From positions 17,190,904 through 17,254,903 of the forward strand of contig JAAONU010000006.1 in assembly GCA_012932295.1 (NCBI GenBank): DNA of 64,000 bases. The letters are read 5' to 3'. How positions within the stretch are numbered: position 1 is the first letter of the stretch; the number at the start of each line of letters is the position of its first letter. Below the pieces are notes generated by a model, which was not told where the DNA came from, made no database searches, and saw only the letters and a program-made list of their open reading frames with translations. Positions 34,501 through 45,448 of this stretch are shown here, in pieces. Both the position numbers and the translations under genes were made by a program. Origin of the DNA: Cyclina sinensis. Its lineage: Eukaryota > Mollusca > Bivalvia > Venerida > Veneridae.

Positions 34501-37500
34501 ATTTGCATGGGACATTGTGCATGTTATATGAAATGACATAATGATTTTAATGACTTCATGATAATTATGATATTAAGCAGTAAAATTTGTGTTGTGATTG
34601 TTTCACTGCATGCACTTTGTTTATCAGAATATAATCTACAGTTATATTTCAGTAAACTGCTGAAAAACATGAAAGAAATTGTGAACACTTAGTTGGTCAG
34701 AATGTCTGTGTTGGTAATCCTAAAATGAGATAAGGTGAAAAGTATGTCAAAGTGTCTCTGTAAGACAAATTGCAGTTTTATTAGTAATACTCTGTGTGAT
34801 ACACAGCCACCATAGTTCTCCTTTTATTTACTCAAAACTTTCAAAGGAAATAACGTGTATTTTGTATGAAGTGGCTGCATGAAATACCATTTTAGTTTTT
34901 ATGCTAATAGCCTGTTAGATGTAACATATTCCATCATATATTTTCAGGGCAAGAAGGCTACTTGTTGAAACCAGAAAAGGGAGAACACCAAAGATTAGCC
35001 GGTTCCTCAGATACTGCAAGTGCATCCAGCCTCAACAACCCAGTAGGGAAGCAGTCTTCTACCTCAGCCAATCAGAATGCTTATTTAGAATGCAACACCA
35101 ATCAGAATCATGCAAGTGATACATACGTGTCGTTGATGTCATCTTTTGAGGAAAGCAGAGTTAAGTCAAAACACAAGCGTAGAAAACAAGCAAACATCTT
35201 GAGAACAATGGAACTACAGAATACATCTGTGATAAATTTAGATTCAAGTTGGGACTCTGATGTAAATTTAGATCTAACCACTCCACTTAGCTATACCAAT
35301 GATGGCGAGGTCTATAATATTAGTAACAATTCTACACCAAATAAATCTTCATCTTCAGTAGATTCTGTTGCCACTTTAACTGACAAGAATTTTGTTTGCT
35401 CTGTTTTAAACTGTGGTGCAAAGTTTTCAACTGAAATGAGATTAGAAGATCATATGCAGCTCTTCAAGCATTCACCTAGCAACCCTTGTCTTCTCGCAGA
35501 AAATTGTTCCGTGTCAAACATTCCTATATGCTACATGTGTCCTGACTGCGATCTTGAATTCCAAAGCCGTGATGAATGCACAGAACATATCAACAGATCA
35601 AAACACCTGAGGTTTTATCCGCCACTTGCAATAAAGGCATACATGTGCTCACAGTGTCTGTACCTGTTCCCGAGCATAGATGCTTGCTGGAGACATATGG
35701 AGAACACCTCTCATCATGGAATGTACTACCCTTTTGCAAGTAAGTCATTGACAGTTATTACAACGCATAGTCAGATTCTACACTCTGGTTTAAACCATCA
35801 AGTTCTTTTGGGCAAACTATGAGGATAATGGTTTGTTGTTAAGAAGTTTTTATAAAGTTCACAGATAGTCTTTGCAGTTAAGTAGGTAAGACTTTTATGC
35901 ACAAAATCGCTTAGTGACAGTTGGTCGCAAGAAAGCTGATACATACTCTTTCAAAGGAAAGTACAGTATTTTGGTCCATTTTCATATTGTATATTATTGC
36001 CAGGTTAAATTAACCTTAGTAATGTCAAATAGTGCACAAAATAAAATCAGATCAGTATATTTAGTCACAATTACTTGTATATTCACTTATATATCAACAG
36101 ATTTGAGAGAAGATATTGTGAAGTTTGTTTTAACTACTAAGACTGATTTAAAATGTTTATTTAGATGACTACAGTACAGAAGAGAAGCACAGTGGCCCTG
36201 TGGCTGTAGTAGACGAGTTAATACAAGACCTGATTTCCAAGTGTAGTAAGGTTGCATACACTGTCCAGTGCCTTGAGTGTGGGATGCTGATTGAAACCCC
36301 AGCAATACTTAATCATCATATTAGGGAAACTCAGAACCAGCATATAGTTGCTTCCCTTACAGAAACAAGCTTAGTGAGTGATTGTATTGAATTAAAAACT
36401 GCTTGCTGGCAATATTTGCTTTCTTTGGTGCATCTCAACAAAATTATGCCAATTTTAAAACAGTCAAAATTGCCACTGACAACCATCTAAATATAGTTAA
36501 CAGAAAATAGAGGTTTTGCATGCCCACCCTTTTCATGTTCTTTATTTATTCAAAATGAATATGAATAGAATAATATAACAGTTTGTTAATCAGATGGTTA
36601 AGATATTTTGATCTGGTTATATATTCACTGATTGCCTGAGAGGCAGAGCCTTGAATGCAATCAGGAGAATACACAACCTTAACCCTTAACTTGCTGGAAC
36701 TGAAAGTGAATAGCCTTTGCCACCAGTATAGAGCCAGGCCAGCCTGCACATCCGTGCAGTCTGACTAGGCTCTATACTGTTGTTAGCTCCATTTTTGTAT
36801 TTTGATATTGATATCCCTTGAACTTTGAATGGACTGTTCCAAATTCAAAGTTGGGCAAATCCATTACAAAATTTCAGCATGTTCAGGGTTAAAGAAAGAT
36901 CAAGACCACAAGATTAACACTGTTAGTTCTTTTACTTTGAGTTCTTCTTGATGCATAAGCAGTTATACGTTATTATCACTTTTATGTGCTGTGGGCAGTT
37001 AGGACTGCACTTTACATGAAGAACTGATAGGATACATTATGCCTTGTTAATTTATTATGGTGTATGTTATACAATTTAAAGTAAAAAAGTCATTGATTAG
37101 GGAAGATGCAATCTTGAGAGCAATACTATGAAAGTTTGAAGACTTTCTGTGGTATTTCATTATCAATATTTATAGTATATTATATATCTGAAATGTCAAT
37201 CCACCTTGGCTCTTAACAGGATGTTGTAATATATGAAAGAGAACATATTATTTCAATGTGTTTATTACTGTATGGCTGTAAATAAAATTTTGATTGTAAG
37301 ATCATATGTCTGCCAGATAAAATTGAGTTATATTATAAATGCTTAATTTTGCTGAAAAAACTTAAATGATTCTAAATTGTAAATTTACCAGTGAAGTATC
37401 ATGGTAGCAGGAAAATCTATTCAGCTGAAACATCATTGTGTTATTTTTCAGGTTGATGTCTTTGCCATTTATTTAGCCAGCTATTCCTGCAATGTTTGTC

Positions 37501-40305
37501 ACCGTCTGTTCTCTGGTGAGTTAAAGGAGTTAGCAAAACATCAGTGTGCAAAGAGAGTCATGGGAACCATAACAGAAAATGATACCCAGTCTTTTGCTCA
37601 ATTTATAAAACGTTGTGCACTCTCTGTCATCAAATCCCTGGAACAGGAAAATATGCCTGGACCAAGCAGAGTACCAAGACCAAGTCCAGCTCATGATAAG
37701 AAAGCTAAAAGGTTAGAATACGATTGTGGTGCTGCGGCAGAGGTTTCAGAAAATCTTTATAGTCAAATGAAAGAACAGCCTGATAATAGGTCCTTGACAG
37801 GAAGTGATAATGAACCAGCATGTCAAAGTCGAGAGTGCACCAGACGAAAAGAAAGGAAAACTCAATGGGAAAGCCAGCCAGAGTCTGTTGGTGGTAATAA
37901 TGTTTCACCACCACAGTGCACAAATTCCTGTGGAAATAAAACTGATAAAAGTATTAGAAAAAAAGAAAATGAACAGAAAAATACAAAAAATGATGCAGAA
38001 GTGATCACCTTGTCTGACACTGATGATGGCAGTGATGAAATGGAGGCCAAAATTTCTCCAGCTGCTGGAGCTAAAAGGAAAAGAAAAAAAAGTGCTTCTG
38101 GTAATAGTAAAAAGGGGTCATGCTATGACCTTTCAACACAGTCAGTGGCCACACCATCCTCATCACAGTTAACAAAAGTAGTTTCCAGTCATCTCCAAGA
38201 AAGCCCATTCTTTGTGATGAATTACAAGCCACGACCATCTACTATGAATATAGATGTTTTGACTCAGGGACACACAAGTAAAGCAAATGAAAATGATACC
38301 TCCACTGCCAGTGCTTGTCCTGTCGGGGAACTTCAGCCAACAGGAACAAGTCCAGTTAGGTACAGTCTACGGAATAGAAACATCCTTGAGACTGCAACAT
38401 CAGATGAAAGTCAGAAAAATTCTACCATTGATCTGACACAAAGTTCTGATGAAAGCTTCAGGAATATAGCTAAGACTTTAGTTGAGGAAATGCATGCATC
38501 TATTTATGCCAGATCCACAACTGATTTACTAGTGAGTGTTTATTTATAAAGTAGATAGTAGAAAAAAAAACTGCAAAATCTTATTGCAGATTGGTGCATT
38601 ACAAGTTTGTCTGTTTGCCAATAGCTTCATTTCAATACAGTTAAAGTACATGAAGTTGGCTTCTATGTTTCAGCAAATGTTTCTCTTCTGTTTAAATAAT
38701 AAATCCCACTGGTTAAGTGTTCTGAAAACCTGTACTCATTTTGAGGCTTTGTACAATGCACTTCCATTTTACAATTTGGAAACAGGCCTTGTCTGAAAAA
38801 ATGAACAATGTAAATTTGGAACTCCTTTCTGAGTGTAAATTCGAAACTCTTTCCTGAGAGGAAAAAAATAATTTTATTTGACTTTCAAAGTAAGTATATT
38901 AAATGCTTAATTTCTGATACAGATTGGAGACCCACAGCAGAATAAAAAGGACAGGTCAAGAAACCCACTCCAGATTCCAACCACATGTACCACCCAAGAT
39001 GGTCCATATGGCTTTAGCAGTTTTCCTGCCAATTTCTCCAGCCACCAGCCTAGTAGTGCTTTGACTCAAGGCCAGTTAGCTGCACCATACAGTGATAATT
39101 TCCATGGTATTCACAATGTTATTGGAAGTAACAGACCCTTTGGTCAGTCACCATATGTGGCTGTAAATCAGTGCAGTACTGCTGTAGTTCAGCCAATGGT
39201 TCATCCGCCATTGCTACCCTCAAGTCATTGCATCCAAACGTCAGTTGCAGGCCATTTTTTGAATGCATTTGGTGGAAGTCATGCTTCAGGTCTGGGCACA
39301 GGTTATAATTTCCGTAGCCAAGCAGCTGGTACCAGCCATAAGACCTGTAGTGAATCTTTTTCATCTAGGGCTACATCTGTCCTCAGTAATGCTAATAAGC
39401 CAGAAACAAGTAACGGAAAACCTTCAGTAGAAAATTTAGTTTCGACCACAAATTTACAACGAATGAAAAACATTGTTTTCTTGGACCTTGATAACTGGCC
39501 ATCTTTCTTCCACAAACTTCCTTGCTGCCTGCCTGATCTTACCTTTGTCTGGGGCTTCTTTGGGGGGAAGAACATGTGGATGGAGCCCAACAGATTGGCC
39601 ATTTTTCGCCAGATGAAGCAGAAGGGACTATTCTATTTGAATGAGAGATGTGGTACCACCAAAGATGCTGCAGATTTTGCCATTGTTCTTACGGTATGTG
39701 GTTTGTGTTTATGCAAGACTTGTATTATATATAATTTGTTACAGTGCGAGTGAATGTGTATAGTAATGGTCTTTTCCAATCAAACTACTTTCAAGCATGG
39801 AGGCAAGATGGTAGAGCTATATGTATAAATTTAGATAACTATAGATTGCATCCAAACTAAAACAAATAGCACTTAGTTTAAATAAAAATTAAACATTGGG
39901 AAATAAGAAAGCTTTGTAAATAGTACTCAATACTAAAAATCATAATTCAGCATCTCTGTTTAGGTTAAAAAGTTTTGGGCCTTGTTGAGATGATTTGTTG
40001 AAATGTTGAATGTTTTAAATGTTCTGATGTGATTTTTGCTGTGACAGATCTATGGAATGTAGACATATGTTAAGTTCAGTGCTTTTTGAATTGGTTTTGC
40101 CATATACTTACAGGTTGGGAAAATGGATGAGAAATTGCCTTCAGATATTGCCTTCACAATTATGTCAGGAGATAAGGGTTTCTGCGAGGTGGAGCGGCTG
40201 ATGAGTGATTCAGAGCGTAAAGTAATGGTTGTTAATCCACACACAGCTGCTCAGTTCTCCAACGATATGATCTACGCCTTGGTAACCAGTGTCACAGACA
40301 CATAG
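31511..40305 (+). CDS. ZNF451: ZNF451-type E3 SUMO ligase with PIN-like domain (about 1021 aa)
   Basis: ZNF451 is a nuclear SUMO2/3 ligase and elongase. Exons: 31511-31532 (candidate), 34948-35739, 36165-36373, 37452-38531, 38923-39693, 40114-40305, stop TAG at 40303. Phases agree throughout and the total is 3,066 nt; human has 1,061 residues. In order: SIM-like SVINLDSSWDSDVNLDL at about 101-117; C2H2-type fingers at about 158, 205, 241, 307 and 354, matching the first human fingers in spacing and context (CGAKF...HSPSNPCL; CDLEFQSRDECTEHI); a charged low-complexity linker 400-870 with EVITLSDTDDGSDE (about 525) and STIDLTQSSDES (about 666); and a PIN-like domain 882-1021 with VFLDLDNW, DAADFAI and MSGDKGF. 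Human finger repeats beyond the fifth are missing. The first coding exon (MSLIQNS) is inferred only from phase and a donor site. It converges with POMT1. Confidence 0.85.
31533..34947 (+). other. Putative first intron of ZNF451
   Basis: 3.4 kb of AT-rich noncoding DNA. At about 32300-32700 there are diverged repeated units with the phrases AGGTCA(T/C)(G/A)(T/G)GGTCAA and TTACCT(T/G)GTTA, a common bivalve repeat style. A frame at 33620-33859 (-) could encode one membrane helix but matches nothing known. Confidence 0.45.
36679..36892. mobile_element. piggyBac-type MITE, copy A (214 bp)
   Basis: Bounded by TTAACCCT on the left and AGGGTTAA on the right, as expected for a TTAA target duplication plus CCCT/AGGG ends. 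The inner terminal repeats are similar (CTTGCTG against the inverse of CAGCATG). The centre has an imperfect palindrome around TATAGAGCCAGGCCAG and GACTAGGCTCTATA. It lies in the ZNF451 intron between the exons ending 36373 and starting 37452. Confidence 0.75.
36893..37451 (+). other. Remainder of a ZNF451 intron
   Basis: AT-rich intron sequence after MITE copy A, ending in the 3' splice site TTATTTTTCAG just before the exon at 37452. Nothing else is recognised. Confidence 0.6.
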
Positions 40306-40439
40306 CATTCTGATTAGTTGAAAGGATGACAAACACTATATTTATTTATGTCAGTTTGTTTTGTTTCTGCTTTTTGCAGTATAACTTTGCTTCTTTTTAC
40401 TCTTTTTTTCTTTTCTATCATCTTTCTTTCATTTTCCAC

Positions 40440-40805
40440 AGGATGTGATATCATTTTTCTTTATTCACTGTATTTTTTCCACTTTTTTTTTTAAAGGCAA
40501 GTCAAACAATATTTGGGTCAATGCTATTTATTTATTCAGTATATATTTTTTCCACTTTTTTTAAAGGCAAGTCAAACAATATTTGGGTCAATGCTATTTA
40601 TTTATTCAGTATATATTTTTTTCCACTTTTTTTTTTAAAGGCAAGTCAAACAATATTTGGGTCAATGCTATTTCTTTATTCACTATATTTTTTCCACTTT
40701 TTTTAAAGGCAAGTCAAACAATATTTGGGTCAATGCTATTTCTTTATTCAGGATATTTTTTCCACTTTTTTAAAGGTAAGTCAAACAGTATTTGGGTAAA
40801 TGCTA
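40440..40805. repeat. Five-copy 70-bp tandem repeat in the ZNF451 3' UTR
   Basis: Units of about 68-73 bp read TATTTTTTCCACTTTTTTT, AAAGGCAAGTCAAACAATAT and TTGGGTCAATGCTATTT. The AAAGGCAAGTC landmark starts near 40494, 40564, 40637, 40705 and 40775. The array lies between the ZNF451 stop and its first AATAAA, so it is probably transcribed. Confidence 0.8.
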
Positions 40806-40867
40806 ATTATATTGATACTAGTCTTGAAGACATTTTGCAGAATCTTAGAACATATCAACTTTTTTTA

Positions 40868-40873
40868 AATAAA
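40868..40873 (+). terminator. Candidate poly(A) signal of ZNF451
   Basis: AATAAA about 560 bp after the stop codon, just beyond the 70-bp tandem repeat. Confidence 0.45.
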
Positions 40874-41084
40874 ATATACAAAAATACATATGTTATTTTT
40901 ACTTTTGCTTCTTTTCATCATTTGGGCCATGTGAAAGTCATATTTTAATACAGATGTTTGAAGTCTGTGAAAAAAAATCTTTGGAAAAGACAGTTAGCTT
41001 TAATAATACATACAATTTGTCATGTGTGGTATATTTTCTCCTTGTAGAGGACTCTGTGGCCAGTACTTATATCACTATCTTGTT

Positions 41085-42980
41085 ATATCCCTGAAACGAA
41101 GTTTGGGGGGTATATAGGAGTCACCTGATGGTCAGGCAGTCGGTCGGGTTGTTCCTTGTCCGGAGCATAACTTGAAAACTACTGGTTTGAATTCAGTGCA
41201 ACTTCATACAATGGTCAAGCACAATGAGAGGAAGTGCAATGTTCAAGAATCATAACTCCATCTTCACTATTTGCAGAGTTATTGCCCTTTATTGGTTCCC
41301 ATGTGCAGAGCATAAGTTGAAAACTACCGGTTGGAATTAAGTGCAACTTCATACAATGGTCAAGCACAATGAGAGGAAGTGCTGTGTTTAAGAATCATAA
41401 CTACATTTTCACTATTTGCAGAGTTATTGCCCTTTATTGGTTTTCCTTGTCCAGAGCATAACTTGAAATCTACTGGTTGGAATTCAGTGCAACTTCATAC
41501 AATGGTCAAGCACAATGAGAGGAAGTGCAGTGTTTAAGAATCATAACTACATTTTCACTACTTGCAGAGTTATTGCCCTTTATTGGTTTTCCTTGTCCAG
41601 AGCATAACTTGAAAACTACTGGTTGGAATTCAGTGCAACTTCATACAATGGTCAAGCACAATTAGAGGAAGTGCAGTGTTCAAAAATCATAACTACTTCT
41701 TCACTATTTGTATAGTTATTGCCCTTTATTGGTTTTCCTTGTCCAGAGCATAACTTGAAAACTACTGGTTGGAATTCATTACAGCTTCATACAATGGTCA
41801 AGCACAATGAGAGGAAGTGCAGTGTTCAAGAATCCTAACATCATCTTCACTATTTCCAGAGTAATTGCCCTTTGTTGGTTTTCCTTGTCCAGAGCATAAC
41901 TTGAAATCTACTGGTTGGAATTCAGGGCAACTTCAAACAATGGTCAAACACAATGAAAGATAGTGCAGTGTTCAAGAATTGTAACTCCATCTTCACTAAT
42001 TGCACAGTTATTGCCCTTTGTTTTCCTTGTCCGCAACATTACTTGAAATCTACTGGTTGGAATTCAGGGCAACTTCAAACAATGGTCAAGAACAATGAGA
42101 GAAAGTGCATTGTTCAAGAATCATAACTCCATCTTTATTATTTGCAGAGTTATTGTCCTTTGTTGGTTTTCCTTGTCCAGAGAATAACTTAAAAAGTACT
42201 GGTTGGATTTCAGTGCAACTTAATACACTGATCAAGCACAATAACAGGAAGTGCTATGTATAAGAGCTATAACTCCATCTTCACTATTTGCAGAGTTATA
42301 GCCCTTTGTTTTCCTTGTTGGGAGCATAACTTGAAAACTATTGGTTGGAATTCAGGGCAACTTCAAACAATGGTCAAGCACAGTGAGAGAAAGTGCAGTG
42401 TTCAAGAATCATAACTACATCTTAACTATTTGCAGAGTTATTGCCCTTTATTGGTTTTCCTTGTCTGGAGCATAACTTGAAGGCTACTGATTTGAATTCA
42501 GTGCAACTTCATACAATGGTAAAGCACAATTAGAGGAAGTGCAGTGTTCAAGAATGATAACTTCATCTTCACTATTTGCAGAGTTATTGCCCTTTGTTGG
42601 ATTTCCTTGTCCGGAGCATAACTTGAAAACCACTGGTTGGAGTTCAATGCAACTTCATACAATGGTCAAGTACATTGAATGGATGTGCAGTGTACAAGAG
42701 CTATAACTCTGTCTTCACTGTTTGCAGAGTTATTGCCCTTTGTTGGTTTGCCTTGTCCAGAGCATAACTTGAAATCTACTGGTTGGAATTCAGTGCAACT
42801 TCATACAATGGTCAAGCACAATGACAGGAAATGCAGTGTACAAGAACCACAACTATCTTTAATTGCCCATAACCATAACTCTATTGCAATTCTTTTACAA
42901 AGTATTCTGTTACTAATAACTTTCTCAGTTCTGAAGCAGTTTTTCGGGGGTATTAATCACATTTAGTGATAGCTCATGTT
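41085..42980. repeat. 12-unit, 145-bp tandem array between convergent genes
   Basis: Unit starts (CCTTGTCCGGAGCATAACTT-like) lie near 41155, 41302, 41447, 41590, 41735, 41883, 42025, 42170, 42314, 42461, 42605 and 42751, a period of about 145 bp. Each unit has ACTGGTTGGAATTCAGTGCA, CAATGGTCAAGCACAATGAG, AGAATCATAACTNCATCTTC and GCAGAGTTATTGCCCTTT. The head (AGTTTGGGGGGTATATAGG) and tail (TTCGGGGGTATTAATCACAT) are roughly complementary in composition and bound the array. It is the longest of four elements with the same plan. An open frame at 42679-42966 is made of this repeat and is not a gene. Confidence 0.85.
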
Positions 42981-45448
42981 TAAGTATGGTCTTTAATAGC
43001 TCGACAGTTTTGAGTATTAACTGACAGCTTGGAAGAGGTGATGTCTGCTGAATTGGCTAGAACATATACCCTTCATTTTCACTGACAACAGTGTGTATTT
43101 TAAATACCATGTTATATGAAGCCATGATTTAACTTCAGTTTTCGGAAATTACAGCAAAGAATTCCCTTCCAGGAAACTGAACTACATTTGTCATAAAGCA
43201 TATAAGAATTTTTCATGGGTCTGAGTTACTGGTCAGCTGATTTGAAGCCAATTTCTAACTAAGTGCAGTTGCACAAAGTTTTATCACCTGATCCAAACCT
43301 CAAATACACGAATACTTCTTCTTCTTGCATACTATTTGAAGTGGATATATCAACAACAAAAAAGTTTATTCTATTTTTCAATATTTTTGGAGCAAATAGT
43401 TTGTGAGTGCAAGAGCGACTGCAAACGTTGTGTGACTGATTTTACATGGTGGACAGTGTAAGATTACCATCATGGGTAAAAACATCATATACCCTGATCC
43501 AAGAAGAATAAACGTCATATACTCAAACTTACTTTTGTCATGAGATTATCATTAACTTTTATATATAATAGTCACAGACAAAGGTCTCAAAATAAGATGG
43601 AAAGTTACATTTATAAAGTAACTGTGTAAAATAACAAGAAACAGTCCCCATTACCATTTTATTAAAGTAAATCTTACTATACAGATGCTAAAGTATTCAA
43701 ATAAATATGCAGCTTTAAAAGACTTTAAACTCACAATCAGTTATTCACTCAAAAAAATGAAAAAGAAAACAAAACACTTATAATTACAGCACAATTCGAT
43801 ATAATCTTGTTAGAACAAAATCTTAGAGAAATATAACAATTATCATCTGATAGCAAACATTTGCTGTATGATTTTATTTCTGTTGATACTAGGACATGTG
43901 TTTTTCAAGACAAGTGTTTTCACCTGAAGCAAAAAAAAACAACAAACAAACCCCTGAAAATTATTCTGTCTCCTCAAATGAATAAAAGCTGGTTTAAGCA
44001 TACACCTATATTTTTTACATAAGAAGGATTTTTTTTTCTTATTTGTGATTAAGAAAAGAGATCTTTATTATCACTAAAATAACAACCAACACTGGCACAC
44101 TGAATGCAATTGTCCAGCAACTGCATGGTAAACTAAGGACACGGGAGAAATGACAAACACAAAAATATATACTTATAAAAATGATATAAAGATTATAAAT
44201 ACACTCGTCTAATTTAAATAATAGTTATGATTATGATGCATTGAGATGCATGATCACAACCACTTAACCCATAAAACATTCAGAAGAAATCTAAAGACTT
44301 CACATTTTTTTTTCCTGACTGGTAAGGCACTTGCCATATTTGTATAAGGACAATTTTTATTACTCAAAAATACTCTATACCCCTCCCCTTTTGCTTAATT
44401 TAATTCTGAAATCTCACAATTCATAGAACTGTTAAAGAAACAGATAAAAAACATTTTACAGAAATTTACAGAAAGATGCTGCTTTTAGTTATACCCAACC
44501 TTATATTTGTTTCAAAGGTTTTAAAGGATTAAGCCACAACAAAATCTCGTACCACATGCGCACTACAAAACATGACAGTTTATGCCCAAAACAAAAGTTT
44601 GACAAGTGCTGGAAAATTCGGCATTTCTGTACAACAAATATCTTCAAAACCATATCTGTAAAATACTGTATAAGAAATTGTGTTCATGAGATTCTGCTAA
44701 AAGACAAATGACCTAAGACCTAACATAGTGAAACCATAAGGGAATATGATTAGGGCTAATTAGTAGAAAATATAAAAATCTAGGTGACTATGCTACATGT
44801 ATTGGATTAACAAATGTATTTACAAATTATAGTGTACCCTCTATAAAATGTTTGGCACATTCTAATGCAAGTTGTAGTCATTACTGTTACTTCATAAACC
44901 ACAAAACTTTAATAACTTTCTCATGGAACAAAAAAAAAATGTTATAAGCTATCTGAAGTTAAACACATGTCTGACAACTGTTTCAAGACAGGTATAGATT
45001 ACAATATTTAAATAAATCTTGATCATATTACAGTAAATTATTTATTATTATTACATTCAAAACTGGTTCAGCATTAAATGCACTGATTTAACTTAAAAAC
45101 ATTTTTCAACCTTGACACTTAGATTTAATTTTAATTCTTGAACCACATGTTAGTCTCCGAAAAAAAATATTCACAGTAGGTGCAGAACTACGTGGTATGT
45201 GTAGAAGGTAAGAATGCCACAATCTGCCTTTCTAAAGATTTAAACATTATTTCAAAACAAATATAGCTTAGATCAACAACAAAATACATGTATCTGTCAA
45301 AACATTTAGTAAGAAGCCGACAGAAAACTTATACAGGGAGTAACACATAATACATAAATAAACAACCTGCATTTAATGCATCCTCGTACAATATAAATGT
45401 AATGTTGTTATGGTAAAAACTGTTTGGATATAAATTAATCTCATTGTG
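42981..45448. other. Intergenic DNA and POMT1 3' untranslated region
   Basis: No coding exon. The part near 45.4 kb is POMT1 3' UTR on the - strand. The rest is AT-rich spacer without recognised repeats apart from poly(A)/(T) runs. Confidence 0.5.
45051..45056 (-). terminator. Candidate poly(A) signal of POMT1
   Basis: On the - strand this reads AATAAA about 395 bp after the POMT1 stop codon. Other similar hexamers occur in this AT-rich stretch. Confidence 0.4.

Noticed and set aside
37705..38050. Frames opposite to and beside the ZNF451 linker exon
   Set aside because: Shadows of the exon 37452-38531, which joins in phase at both ends.
42679..42966. 95-codon open frame on the + strand
   Set aside because: Made largely of the 145-bp tandem unit.
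41085..42980. CRISPR-like array
   Set aside because: The regular repeats have no unique spacers and the DNA is from an animal. It is a tandem array.
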